DNA of 64,000 nucleotides. Origin: JARIHD01 sp035758825 (GTDB lineage Bacteria; Patescibacteriota; Saccharimonadia; Saccharimonadales; UBA4665). Shown here one piece after another: positions 44,540-53,070 of the stretch (the first letter of the stretch is position 1; the number at the start of each line of letters is the position of its first letter). Under the pieces are notes generated by a model, which saw only the letters and a program-made list of their open reading frames with translations, made no database searches and was not told where the DNA came from. Location of the stretch: the NCBI GenBank assembly GCA_035758825.1, contig DASTWA010000002.1:124001-188000 (forward strand), given 5' to 3'. The translations under genes and the position numbers were made by a program.

Positions 44540-45772
44540 TTAGTCGTGGCGCAGGGCCTCGATGGGGTCCTTGCGCGCCGCCTTAATAGCCGGGGCTACG
44601 CCAAAGACGATACCAATAACCAGCGACGTACCGGTCGCAAGGGCAATAGCCTCCCACGATACGACGGGTTTAAGCGGCGTATACAGCCTAAGCAGCAAAA
44701 CTGACGCCAGCGAGATTACCACGCCCACGACACCGCCCACCAAACTAAGGACTGCGGACTCCATGACAAACTGGTTCAGTATCTGCCGGTTGGTGGCACC
44801 GACAGCCTTACGGACACCGATCTCGTGCGTCCGCTCAGTCACCGAGGCCAGCATGATGTTCATAATCCCCACGCCGCCCACAAGCAGCGAGATCGCAGCA
44901 ACGGCTGCGATCATGGTCGTCAGCAGGCTCAAAACATCGCTGGATGTTGCCAGGTTTTGCTTTTGGTTCAGGACGCTGAAATCGCGTTCGTGGCCATGTG
45001 CCTTGTATAAGGCTTTATCGATTGCCGAAATTGCCGCCTGGGTGTTTTCGGGTTTATCCGGTTTGGCGAGGATGCTGTACATTTGGACACTATTGCCGGT
45101 GATCTTTTCGGCCACCTGGTGCGGAATAAAGATAGCGTCGTTAAAGTTCGAGGCAGGTGAGAGCGGCGTCGTCTTAAAGTCATCAAACATACCCCGGACG
45201 ATAAACCGGTAACCCCGGAACTCAAAACTCTGACCCAGCGGCACGTAGTCGTCAAACAGCGTCTGGGCAACGTGCCGCCCGATAACCGCCACGTTGGCAT
45301 TGCTGTCTTTTTCGGCAAAAAAATCGCCGTAGGGGACAGGGCGGTTGAGCGCCGCCGGCAGATCATGGTTGGTACCAATCACCAGGCTTTGTTCCATTTT
45401 GCGGTCGCCGGCTTTGACCGATCCAGGAATGACGCTCAGGGGAGCGGCCACCCGGACGTGGCCCGCCTTTTCGACAGCCCCCAGGTCACGGGCCGTCAGC
45501 CCGCTAATACTGTTGAGGCCGAATACCAAATCCGTACTGCTAAGCTGGTTATCCTTGGCAGCCATGGCGCCTGGGCGGATTGTAATGAGATCCTTGCCAA
45601 ACTGGTCTACTTGGCGGGTTACTTCTCGTTTGACACCCTCGCCGATGCCAACTACCATGACCACCGATACGATGCCGATAATAACCCCGAGCATTGTCAG
45701 CATGCTGCGCCATTTGGCACTCCGTACGCTGGCCAGCGCCATCTTGATATTGCCACGGGCTATGGTGCTCAT
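44540..45772 (-). CDS. MacB/FtsX-type ABC transporter permease
   Basis: 410 residues. TM1 (about 21-42) is followed by a large outside domain (45-280) and three helices near the C-terminus (about 285-400). EIGVRKAVGATNRQIL is the coupling-helix signature of MacB-like mechanotransmission permeases. With the ATPase it would export or extract a lipid, peptide or lipoprotein. It overlaps the ATPase gene by four bases. Its end is convergent with the NRAMP gene. Confidence 0.92.
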   Translation of the reverse strand: MSTIARGNIKMALASVRSAKWRSMLTMLGVIIGIVSVVMVVGIGEGVKREVTRQVDQFGKDLITIRPGAMAAKDNQLSSTDLVFGLNSISGLTARDLGAVEKAGHVRVAAPLSVIPGSVKAGDRKMEQSLVIGTNHDLPAALNRPVPYGDFFAEKDSNANVAVIGRHVAQTLFDDYVPLGQSFEFRGYRFIVRGMFDDFKTTPLSPASNFNDAIFIPHQVAEKITGNSVQMYSILAKPDKPENTQAAISAIDKALYKAHGHERDFSVLNQKQNLATSSDVLSLLTTMIAAVAAISLLVGGVGIMNIMLASVTERTHEIGVRKAVGATNRQILNQFVMESAVLSLVGGVVGVVISLASVLLLRLYTPLKPVVSWEAIALATGTSLVIGIVFGVAPAIKAARKDPIEALRHD

Positions 45773-46665
45773 TTGGCGCCTCCGCGGGTTCGCTTAGCCT
45801 TCTTGACAATCTTTTTCTTGGTTCTTGGCTCCTTCTTCTTTTTGTCCGAAGCCGCCGCTGGCTGGTCCTGGCTGGCGTCGGGCACGTGTTTCATGAGCAC
45901 CGAAACGCCGGCCAGGTCGTCCTCTTCGGTCTTGGAGGGGACGGTGAACATGATGCGCCGGGCCGTTGTGGCAACCTCGCCAATGGCTGTCTGTTCGTCG
46001 TGGATAACGGCGCCGTCATGCATATAGACCACCCGAGTGGCGTACCGGGTGAGCTCTGGGTTATGGGTAACAAAAAGGATCGTATTGCCCATCTTGTGGA
46101 TGTCGCTCAAAAGCTCCATGACCAGACGGCTGCTGGTGCTGTCCAGATTACCCGTCGGTTCGTCGGCGATAATAATACTGGGGTTGTTAATAAGTGCCCG
46201 CGCAATAGCCGCACATTGGGCCTGACCACCGCTTAAATGCCGAGGGTAATAATACTCACGGTCACGCAAGCCGACGCGCTCCAGCATGGCCGATGCCTGC
46301 TTGGTCCGGCGGCTGACAGACATGCCTTTATACACCAACGGCAACGCAACGTTTTCGAGCACCGTCAGTTTAGTGAGCAGGTTAAATGACTGAAAAATAA
46401 AACCGACTGTGTCCCGGCGGATTTTTGCCCGCTGGCCCTGCCGAAGCTTGGAGACGTGCCGCGACCGCAGCACATATTGGCCGTGTGTCGGCCTGTCCAA
46501 AAGCCCGATAAGGTTCATGAGCGTCGACTTGCCGCAGCCGCTCGGCCCCATAACGGCGACAAATTCGTTTTCTTCGATCGACAAACAAACTTCGTCCAGC
46601 GCCAACGTAGTGGCGTCACCGAAGCCGTACAGCTTGCTAACTTCTTTTAATTCGATCAGAGGCAT
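45769..46665 (-). CDS. MacB/LolD-type ABC transporter ATPase with basic tail
   Basis: 298 residues. Walker A GPSGCGKST (40-48), signature LSGGQAQCAA, Walker B IIIADEPTGNLD, and the H-loop in FVTHNPE. The LolD/MacB loop GLLDRPTHGQY is present. Residues after about 225 are an extra tail, ending in an Ala/Lys-rich stretch (KKKKEPRTKKKIVKKAKR) not found in ordinary LolD. The signature has AQC where RQR is common. Leaderless-type start: TACACT ends eight bases before ATG 46665. First gene of the two-gene exporter unit. Confidence 0.92.
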   Translation of the reverse strand: MPLIELKEVSKLYGFGDATTLALDEVCLSIEENEFVAVMGPSGCGKSTLMNLIGLLDRPTHGQYVLRSRHVSKLRQGQRAKIRRDTVGFIFQSFNLLTKLTVLENVALPLVYKGMSVSRRTKQASAMLERVGLRDREYYYPRHLSGGQAQCAAIARALINNPSIIIADEPTGNLDSTSSRLVMELLSDIHKMGNTILFVTHNPELTRYATRVVYMHDGAVIHDEQTAIGEVATTARRIMFTVPSKTEEDDLAGVSVLMKHVPDASQDQPAAASDKKKKEPRTKKKIVKKAKRTRGGAK

Positions 46666-46797
46666 CTAAAAAGAGTGTAACCTCTCATTTGCGTTGCCTG
46701 CAAGCAACTAACGTAGTAATTTATTCCACCCCTTTAGCCAGTCTGCAAAAAGTAGGGTATAGGCGCATTTTACGGTATAATGTCTGCATCGTTTCCT

Positions 46798-46889
46798 GGA
46801 GAGGTGTCCGAGTGGTTGAAGGAGCACGCCTGGAAAGTGTGTATTGTGGGCAACCGCAATCGAGGGTTCGAATCCCTCTCTCTCCGCCA
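46798..46889 (+). tRNA. tRNA-Ser (GGA)
   Basis: Class II tRNA of 92 bases including encoded CCA. The acceptor arms GGAGAGG/TCTCTCC, the anticodon arm CACGC-CTGGAAA-GTGTG with anticodon GGA, a long variable arm, and GGTTCGAAT in the T loop are visible. TATAAT lies at 46776-46781. Confidence 0.93.
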
Positions 46890-46931
46890 ACAAAAACGAC
46901 CTGCGTTTCTTGCGGGTCGTTTTTGTTGGCA
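46887..46931 (+). terminator. Terminator of tRNA-Ser
   Basis: CCAACAAAAACGACC (46887-46901) pairs perfectly with GGTCGTTTTTGTTGG (46915-46929). The left arm starts in the tRNA's CCA end. Confidence 0.8.
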
Positions 46932-46969
46932 TGCCCCATGCTACAATCGGAATAAACAAGGAGAGGGCA

Positions 46970-47605
46970 ATGAAACTAACCAAATACAACCATGCGTGTG
47001 TCATCATCGAAGAAGACGGGCAAAAGGTCATTATCGATCCAGGCGCCTTTATGCCTGCATTGCCTGACGTCACCGGCACCGCCGCCTTGGTCATTACCCA
47101 TGAGCATCCGGATCATTTTTACCCTGATCACATCAACGACATCGTAGCCGCTAACCCGGACATCGAGATTTTTGCCGCCGAAGGCATTGCCGAAAAGCTG
47201 CCCGACCTTAGCATCGCAACTGCCGTACCCGGCGAAGAAATGACCGCCGGTTCGTTTACCTTCACCTTCTTTGGCGGCCGGCACGCCTTAATACACAAGA
47301 CAATACCCCGGCCGAACAATGTAGGCGTCCTCATAAATAAAGCCGTGTACTATCCGGGCGACTCCTTCGACACCCCAAACGTCTCGCCCCAAGTGCTTCT
47401 GGTCCCGACCAGCGCCCCATGGCTCAAAATCGGAGAGGCTATCGACTTCATCGACCAGGTCAAGCCCAAAATATGCATTCCGACCCACAACGCGCTCCAG
47501 TCCGAAATCGGCGAAAGCCTTACCGGGGATTGGTTGCGCGGCATATGCCAAAAACACGGCATAACGTTTAGGCACTTGCCGCCAAGCGAATCGATCGATT
47601 TTTAG
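46970..47605 (+). CDS. Metallo-beta-lactamase-fold hydrolase (UlaG-like)
   Basis: 211 residues. The metal motif ITHEHPDHFYPDH carries the HxHxDH set. IIDPGAF comes before it, and later metal residues are in VYYPGDSFD and CIPTHNA. The overall shape matches the short UlaG/YtnP-like MBL proteins of unknown substrate. ATG 46970 is set by GGAGAGG; an in-frame start at 46844 lies inside the tRNA and is rejected. TACAAT (46942-46947) gives a leader of about 16 bases. Confidence 0.85.
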   Translation: MKLTKYNHACVIIEEDGQKVIIDPGAFMPALPDVTGTAALVITHEHPDHFYPDHINDIVAANPDIEIFAAEGIAEKLPDLSIATAVPGEEMTAGSFTFTFFGGRHALIHKTIPRPNNVGVLINKAVYYPGDSFDTPNVSPQVLLVPTSAPWLKIGEAIDFIDQVKPKICIPTHNALQSEIGESLTGDWLRGICQKHGITFRHLPPSESIDF

Positions 47606-47607
47606 GG

Positions 47608-48315
47608 CTAACTGATTTTGGTGCCGATCTGCTCGCCGGTCACGACCTTGACGACGTTGTCGTCCTTCATGGGGTCAAACACGATTACGGGCATTTGCTG
47701 TTCCATGGCCAGGCCCAGAGCAGCCTTGTCCATGACCTTGATTTGCGGGTTCTCGACGGCTTCCTGGAAGGTGACAGCATCCAGCAGACGGGCATCCTCA
47801 TACTTAGCAGGGTCTTTGTCGTAGACGCCATCGACCTTGGTAGCCTTTAGGACAGTTTCGCAGCTTAACTCAAGAGCGATGTTGAGGGCCGCGGTATCTG
47901 TCGTAAAGTACGGCCGGCCAATGCCGCCAGCAACAATGACCACGCGGCCCCTGTTGAGATGCTTTTCGGCCAAACGGAACGAGTAGGCCTCGGCAACCTG
48001 GGTAGCGAACACATTGCTCATGCAACGGGTCTTGACACCATTGTGTTCAAAAATGTCGGTCAGCGCCATGGCATTCATCAGGCAAGAAAGCATGCCCATG
48101 TGGTCTGCAGTCACACGCTTAATGCCATGCCCGGCGACTTCGGCGCCACGGACGACATTACCGCCCCCAACTACTAAAACAAGCTGACAACCAGCTTGCA
48201 CGACCTTGGCGCATTCCTTGGCCAAATACACAGCAATTTCGGTATCGATGCCGACGTCATGTTTACCGGACAATTGCTCTCCAGATATCTTGAGTAGTAC
48301 ACGTTTATATGCCAT
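47608..48315 (-). CDS. pyrH: UMP kinase
   Basis: 235 residues. The amino-acid-kinase fold marks of PyrH are complete: LLKISGEQLSG, LVVGGGNVVRG, VAGGIGRPYFTTDTAAL, KATKVDGVYDKDP, and the C-terminal VIVFDPMKDDNV. It makes UDP from UMP with ATP. An upstream ATG at 48348 is in frame, but GGAG six bases before ATG 48315 and the family's usual MAYKRVLLKISGE start favour 48315. It is convergent with the MBL gene, with two bases between the stops. Confidence 0.96.
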   Translation of the reverse strand: MAYKRVLLKISGEQLSGKHDVGIDTEIAVYLAKECAKVVQAGCQLVLVVGGGNVVRGAEVAGHGIKRVTADHMGMLSCLMNAMALTDIFEHNGVKTRCMSNVFATQVAEAYSFRLAEKHLNRGRVVIVAGGIGRPYFTTDTAALNIALELSCETVLKATKVDGVYDKDPAKYEDARLLDAVTFQEAVENPQIKVMDKAALGLAMEQQMPVIVFDPMKDDNVVKVVTGEQIGTKIS

Positions 48316-48442
48316 GCGTCGCTCCGTTCTTCGTTTTATTTCGCCCATAGACTATCAGACATCCCCCATATATGCCAGTGGTTTTTACGATAAACATCGT
48401 CTCCCGGCTCCAAATTGAGGCTCACAATGATAGAATACTGCT

Positions 48443-48898
48443 ATGGCAGAGGCACACGATCCCCAACTACTAGAAGCGCTCAGAAGCATTTTTGCATCGC
48501 GCAATGACCTTAAGACAATTGTAGAGTACCAGCAACGGCTGTATTCCAGCATCCAGGAACTGAATAATAACCACCGGGCCATCCACGACCATGTCCGCAG
48601 CCTGACGAACTCGCACAACCAAGTCCGCGGCGATGCCAACGAACTCATCCGCATGCGCAGCGAAATCAACAGCACGCTTCGCAGCCTCAGCGACTCGCAC
48701 CAGCAAACCCAGGCGCGGGTAGAGCGGGCCGCCGAATCTATCGAATACATCCAGCGCGAAGTCTCCAAAATAAGCCAGCTGGAAAACCGTATTGCCAAAC
48801 TCGAACGGGAAGCCGAAAAAATCTGGAAGGACGACCGCAGCGACGACAAAAAAGTCCAAGACCAAGAACAGCGGCTGCGCAAGCTAGAAAGAAGATAA
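48443..48898 (+). CDS. Coiled-coil protein of unknown function
   Basis: 151 residues, almost all helical heptads rich in Gln, Asn, Arg and Glu (SSIQELNNNHRAIHDHVRSL, then SKISQLENRIAKLEREAEK). No signal or membrane segment. Leaderless-type start: TAGAAT (48431-48436) ends six bases before the ATG. The XthA gene follows after three bases, so it shares its message. Could be a scaffold; no family recognised. Confidence 0.75.
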   Translation: MAEAHDPQLLEALRSIFASRNDLKTIVEYQQRLYSSIQELNNNHRAIHDHVRSLTNSHNQVRGDANELIRMRSEINSTLRSLSDSHQQTQARVERAAESIEYIQREVSKISQLENRIAKLEREAEKIWKDDRSDDKKVQDQEQRLRKLERR

Positions 48899-48901
48899 TA
48901 C

Positions 48902-49705
48902 ATGAGCGTAAAAATTTATTCCTGGAACGTGAACGGCATCCGTGCCGTTATCCGTAAAGAACAGTTCGTGCCGTTCATCCAAAAAGAACAGCCTGACATC
49001 CTGTGCCTGCAAGAGACCAAGGCACAACAGGGCCAGGCGGAGATTGACCTGCCGGATTACGAAGAATATTGGAATTCAGCCGAGAAGAAAGGCTACTCCG
49101 GTACCGCGATCTTTACCAAACACAAGCCGTTGGCTGTCATACATGGCTTCCCAGAAGAAATCATCAAAGAGTACAAAGTACCGGGCGACGTCTATGGCGA
49201 CCCGAACAAAGAAGGCCGCATCGTTACTGCGGAATACGAAAAGTTTTACCTGGTTACCGTTTATACTCCAAATGCCAAAGATGACCTAAGCCGCATCCCG
49301 ATGCGTCACGACCACTGGGATCCGGCGTTCCTGGCCTATTGCAAACATCTCGAAAAAAAGAAGCCGGTTGTCTTTTGTGGCGACCTGAATGTTGCCCACA
49401 CCGAAGATGACCTTGCCAACCCCAAGCCGAACCGCGGCAAAAAAGGGTTTACCGCCGAGGAGCGCCAAGGCTTCCAGAACTTCCTGGACGCCGGTTTCGT
49501 CGACACCTTGCGCATGTTCAAACAGGGGAACGGGCATTACACTTGGTGGAGCCACTTCGCCAATTCCAGGGCCAGGAATGTCGGCTGGCGCATTGATTAC
49601 TTTTTGGTAAGCGGTAGCCTCAAAGATAAGGTCAAAGCCGCCGAAATCCACGCCAGCGTCATGGGATCTGACCATTGCCCGATCAGCGTTACCCTCGATA
49701 TATAA
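48902..49705 (+). CDS. xthA: Exodeoxyribonuclease III / AP endonuclease
   Basis: 267 residues. EEP-fold motifs: YSWNVNGIRA, ILCLQETKAQQ (metal Glu), VYTPNA, CGDLNVAHTEDDL, and the final GSDHCPISVTLDI with catalytic Asp-His. TWWSHFANSRARNVGWRIDY fits the XthA/ExoA group. It repairs abasic sites with Mg2+. It lies in a run with an MTH1-like Nudix gene and a MazG-like gene, forming a DNA and nucleotide repair cluster. Confidence 0.95.
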   Translation: MSVKIYSWNVNGIRAVIRKEQFVPFIQKEQPDILCLQETKAQQGQAEIDLPDYEEYWNSAEKKGYSGTAIFTKHKPLAVIHGFPEEIIKEYKVPGDVYGDPNKEGRIVTAEYEKFYLVTVYTPNAKDDLSRIPMRHDHWDPAFLAYCKHLEKKKPVVFCGDLNVAHTEDDLANPKPNRGKKGFTAEERQGFQNFLDAGFVDTLRMFKQGNGHYTWWSHFANSRARNVGWRIDYFLVSGSLKDKVKAAEIHASVMGSDHCPISVTLDI

Positions 49706-49708
49706 GCC

Positions 49709-50167
49709 ATGAAACACGTCACTCTTTTATTCCTGCACCGCGACAACCAGATCTTGCTGGCCATGAAGAAGCGCGGCTTTGGCGTCAACAAGTGGAACGG
49801 GGTAGGCGGCAAGCTTGATGAAGGCGAAAGCCGTGAGCAGGCAGCCGTGCGCGAGTGCCAAGAAGAGATCGGCGTGACCCCGCGCAACATCCAGCTTGTC
49901 GGCGAGATAGATTTTACCGACCTGCCGCACGTTCACCACTATTGCCACGTCTACACCACCGCCGAGTGGGAAGGCGAACCCACCGAGACTGAAGAGATGC
50001 GCCCCGAGTGGTTCGACCTGGACAAGATCCCGTATGACTCCATGTGGCCTGACGACGAACTATGGCTGCCTAAGTTGCTGGAAGGCAAGACATTTACCGC
50101 CGAGATCATCATCAACCCTGACGACACCGTCCAAAAATGCAACATAACAGAGGTAGACAAACTGTAA
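49709..50167 (+). CDS. MTH1-like Nudix hydrolase (8-oxo-dGTP diphosphatase type)
   Basis: 152 residues. RGFGVNKWNGVGGKLDEGES with RECQEEIGV is a full Nudix box (GGKLDEGE...REcqEEIG). The GFG-x3-WNG-x-GGK context is that of MTH1/MutT-like sanitising enzymes. It would hydrolyse oxidised purine triphosphates. Three bases separate it from xthA, and its stop overlaps the next start (TAATG). Confidence 0.92.
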   Translation: MKHVTLLFLHRDNQILLAMKKRGFGVNKWNGVGGKLDEGESREQAAVRECQEEIGVTPRNIQLVGEIDFTDLPHVHHYCHVYTTAEWEGEPTETEEMRPEWFDLDKIPYDSMWPDDELWLPKLLEGKTFTAEIIINPDDTVQKCNITEVDKL

Positions 50168-50559
50168 TGGCTGTACCCAAGCAAGACGACACCTTTGACG
50201 ATATCAGTAACCTGGTCTGGCAGCACCTCGTTGACCGGGACTGGGACAACCCGAGTGCCCGCTCTTTGGCGATTTCGCTTTCATTGGAAGCCAACGAACT
50301 GCTGGAGCACTACCAATGGAGCGACAAGCCGGTGGGCGACAAGGAAGCATTAGGCGAAGAACTGGCCGACGTACTTATTTATGCCTTCCAGCTGGCACAT
50401 GTGCTTGGGGTAAAACCAGCCGACATCATACGAGACAAACTGCAAAAGTCCGCCCAAAAATATCCGGTAGAACTATTCAAGGGCCGGTCATCCGCCGAAA
50501 AAAATAAAATCTGGTTAGAAGCCAAGATCAAGCACCGCGAGAATAAGAAAACACTGTAG
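50167..50559 (+). CDS. MazG-like nucleotide pyrophosphohydrolase
   Basis: 130 residues. All-alpha NTP-PPase marks: LSLEANELLEHYQW (E-x2-E/L helix), EELADVLIYAFQLAH (E-x2-D), and KYPVELFKGRS (the typical KNEKKYP-like end). It would split a (d)NTP to NMP and PPi. ATG 50167 overlaps the stop of the Nudix gene; an in-frame upstream start at 50137 is less likely. Part of the nucleotide clean-up run. Confidence 0.9.
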   Translation: MAVPKQDDTFDDISNLVWQHLVDRDWDNPSARSLAISLSLEANELLEHYQWSDKPVGDKEALGEELADVLIYAFQLAHVLGVKPADIIRDKLQKSAQKYPVELFKGRSSAEKNKIWLEAKIKHRENKKTL

Positions 50560-51153
50560 ATGACCGCCAAGTATCGTCCGACCGTTGCTATCATTTATGG
50601 CTTTGCCGAGGGACCGCTGGTCGGTAAATACTTTCGGCGGCTGCTACACCAAAAAGGGTTCAGGGTTATTACCGACCCTCAGGAGGCCGACATAATCGTC
50701 ACTCACTCCGGAGGCGTGTACTACTTACCGCAAGATTTGCAGGGCAAAACCGTGTTGATCGTGGCGCCGACCTATTGGCGCTTTGGTGATTCACTTATCA
50801 AGGGCGGCCTGAGCAAAATCCGTCAGGAAGCCCAACACGCCATCAAAAAACACCACCTTAGGCGGTGGTTCGAAAAAGCGTACATCAACACCATGTATGT
50901 CTTCGGTGACGTGCCTGCCAGCGTTAGGATGTTCCAGACTGCCAAGATTGCTGGCAAAGACCTGCCACTCTGTAATGCCAAGCGGGTAGGAGTTATCAGC
51001 CACCATAATGACGCCTGGTCCGGCTACATCCAGAAAGTCGCTGTCGAAAAATACCTTCCATACTGCCTCATCAGCCATGCCGGATCCCACGACGACATAT
51101 GGATCCATCCCAAAGATTACGTAGCTGTAATACAATACCTGTATGAGTCCTGA
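50560..51153 (+). CDS. Protein of unknown function, possible alpha/beta-hydrolase fold
   Basis: 197 residues, begins right after the MazG-like stop. Alternating strands and helices (VAIIYGFAEG, ADIIVTHSGGVYY, KTVLIVAPTYW, KRVGVISHHNDAWSGY) and a late SHAGSHDDIWIHP. Ser in HSGG, Asp in HHNDAW and His in AGSHDD could form a Ser-Asp-His triad, but the usual G-x-S-x-G elbow is not exact. Function unknown. It overlaps the following gene by 11 bases. Confidence 0.65.
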   Translation: MTAKYRPTVAIIYGFAEGPLVGKYFRRLLHQKGFRVITDPQEADIIVTHSGGVYYLPQDLQGKTVLIVAPTYWRFGDSLIKGGLSKIRQEAQHAIKKHHLRRWFEKAYINTMYVFGDVPASVRMFQTAKIAGKDLPLCNAKRVGVISHHNDAWSGYIQKVAVEKYLPYCLISHAGSHDDIWIHPKDYVAVIQYLYES

Positions 51154-51949
51154 ATTCTGGCACAAGCAGCTGCCGGGTAAGCCCTTGTTCCCAGAACTTG
51201 AATGGAGCCGGCCCGAAAACCGACAGATGGCCGGCAAATTGTTGATGGTCGGCGGTAATTTGCATGGCTTTGCAGCCCCGGCAGAAGCCTACGCCGAGAG
51301 CGTCAGGGCAGGGGTAGGTACCAGCCGGGTATTATTGCCTAACGCCATACAAAAAGTGGTCGGCCCATCGATCGAAAACGGCGAATTTGCGGCCAGCACC
51401 CCCAGCGGCAGCTTCTCACAACGCGCCTTGGCCGACCTCTTGGACTGGTGTCGTTGGGCAGACGGCGTGTTGTTTGCTGGCGACCTGGGACGCAACTCGG
51501 AAACCGCAATCCTGGTAGAAAAATTCCTCCAAAAAAGCGAAATAATCACCATAATGACCAAGGACGCCGTAGATTATGTAGTCTCGATCCCGGATGCGGC
51601 GTTGGAACGCCCCAATACCGCCTTGGTGCTCAGCTTGTCACAGCTACAGCGGCTAGGTATCGCCGCCCATTTTGAACGCCCGATCAGCTTTGGCATGGGC
51701 CTGGTCCAGCTCGTTGAGTGGCTCCATTTTTTTACCAGCAAATACGCCTGTCATATCGTGGTCAAACACCTCGATACTATCTTCGTCGCAGTTAACGGGG
51801 AAGTCAGTACCACCAAATTGGCGGCTGACCTACCAATCTGGCGCCTCAAGATTGCAGCCCACGCCAGCGTCTGGTGGATCCAAAACCGCAGCAAGCCGTT
51901 TGAGGCGCTCTCGACCGCCGTGCTTCAGGTGACCTGTCCCAAGGAATAA
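51143..51949 (+). CDS. YjeF-C/NnrD-like ribokinase-fold protein, probably catalytically altered
   Basis: 268 residues. The opening RPENRQMAGKLLMVGGNLHGFAAP and AYAESVRAGVGTSRVLLP match the start of ADP/ATP-dependent NAD(P)H-hydrate dehydratases (GK-x-LV-x-GG...GA...GAG). However, the family's nucleotide and catalytic GTGD motif near the C-terminus is not present, and the middle NAGG-type motif is replaced. It may bind a ligand without repair activity. ATG 51143 lies six bases after TACAAT inside the preceding gene. Confidence 0.6.
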   Translation: MSPEFWHKQLPGKPLFPELEWSRPENRQMAGKLLMVGGNLHGFAAPAEAYAESVRAGVGTSRVLLPNAIQKVVGPSIENGEFAASTPSGSFSQRALADLLDWCRWADGVLFAGDLGRNSETAILVEKFLQKSEIITIMTKDAVDYVVSIPDAALERPNTALVLSLSQLQRLGIAAHFERPISFGMGLVQLVEWLHFFTSKYACHIVVKHLDTIFVAVNGEVSTTKLAADLPIWRLKIAAHASVWWIQNRSKPFEALSTAVLQVTCPKE

Positions 51950-51984
51950 CTTCAATCGCCTCAATATAATACTTAGCATTATAT

Positions 51985-52013
51985 TTGCAAGAAAGAAAAC
52001 TTCTTTGTATAAA
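51985..52013 (+). promoter_or_regulatory. Promoter of the 52022 gene
   Basis: TTGCAA (51985-51990), 17 bases, TATAAA (52008-52013), then eight bases to GTG 52022. It has the same -35 as the TraD-like gene. Confidence 0.65.
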
Positions 52014-52021
52014 TGTAAGTT

Positions 52022-52978
52022 GTGCTTTTTCCGAATTATCCGCCCGCAGATTACCGACCCACTACATCATTAGTGCAAGGGTATCTTCAGTTTATCGGCG
52101 AAAACGAACCCGACAACCGCCAAGAGCTCAACAAGTACAGCCGGCGGCATTTACGGAACATTGCCATGCGCATTGGCCGCGGCTGTATTGCGGCGGCCAA
52201 TCATAACGCCAACGCCGCGCGGCGCGTTTGGCGGCGAGCTATGCGTGACTCAGAGTCCGCACTGGTCTCGTCTAGACGAGCCACCAATATCGGCCGCGCG
52301 GCGGTTCAGCTTAATCTTATCGCCGACATGCTGGCTAAAAGAGAGGACCTCGAAGCATCGACCGCCATCAGGCGCGAAATCCATGCCCAAAACACCCAAG
52401 ATGTACGCTATCTGTACGACACCATCCGTAACAAGGCCTTCGAAGGCCAAGAGACCAAACGCAAAGCAAGCAACATCCGAGGCGAGCTAGCCCAAAAGGT
52501 AGTGCTAGGGCTGGTTACGCGCTACGCCCATCCATGGATAATGGCTACGTCATCACTATTACATCACGACAGTGGCGCCGCTAAGCGCAATAACTACGAC
52601 ATGCTGGTCGTCGAATCCATGCCCGGCAACGCCGAGAAGACGCAGGCATATAAAGTCCAGGTAAAGACCGATTGCGCCGGCCTGTGCTGCGACCGTCCCA
52701 AACGCCGCAAACCCCAGCAACTCTACAACGAGGATATCATTATTGTGTCGGCATGCTGCGATCTGCAGCGAGGCGACCACCGCGACACCGGCCTGGTCAA
52801 CTTCCGGGCGGCCGACCTGCTTATCCGCGAGTACGAAGAGACTATAACGCCAAGCGAGCTCCACGAGCTGGACGCCCTTAGCGACAGCCTCATATTGTCC
52901 ATAACCATGGGTGACCAGCGCCGCATGGGAACCTTACCTATCCAGGAACATATCCAGGAGCTTGCATACACGGCTTGA
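52022..52978 (+). CDS. Possible PD-(D/E)xK-fold nuclease, function unknown
   Basis: 318 residues from GTG 52022, the first in-frame start after the promoter. The first about 140 residues are helical and basic. A core resembling PD-(D/E)xK enzymes follows: Glu155 in RGELAQKVVLGLV, Asp193 in NNYDMLVVES, and QVKT with Gln213 and Lys215 (Q-x-K in place of E-x-K). Four Cys occur soon after (TDCAGLCCDRP, SACCDLQ) and could bind metal. It might act on DNA ends or junctions; this is a motif reading by eye. Single gene. Confidence 0.55.
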   Translation: MLFPNYPPADYRPTTSLVQGYLQFIGENEPDNRQELNKYSRRHLRNIAMRIGRGCIAAANHNANAARRVWRRAMRDSESALVSSRRATNIGRAAVQLNLIADMLAKREDLEASTAIRREIHAQNTQDVRYLYDTIRNKAFEGQETKRKASNIRGELAQKVVLGLVTRYAHPWIMATSSLLHHDSGAAKRNNYDMLVVESMPGNAEKTQAYKVQVKTDCAGLCCDRPKRRKPQQLYNEDIIIVSACCDLQRGDHRDTGLVNFRAADLLIREYEETITPSELHELDALSDSLILSITMGDQRRMGTLPIQEHIQELAYTA

Positions 52979-52991
52979 AGGGAGCGCATCC

Positions 52992-53020
52992 TTTACAAAA
53001 TATAGTTTTTATGCTAAAAT
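52992..53020 (+). promoter_or_regulatory. Promoter of the 53071 gene
   Basis: TTTACA (52992-52997), 17 bases, TAAAAT (53015-53020). Transcription would begin near 53027. Confidence 0.6.
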
Positions 53021-53070
53021 AATCATGATTGGCAACTCTGCCTTTCATAGACAAGAGGGACGTGATACTC

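Noticed and set aside
46844..46969. Extended start of the MBL hydrolase gene
   Set aside because: The extension would lie inside tRNA-Ser and its terminator. ATG 46970 has a clear ribosome site.
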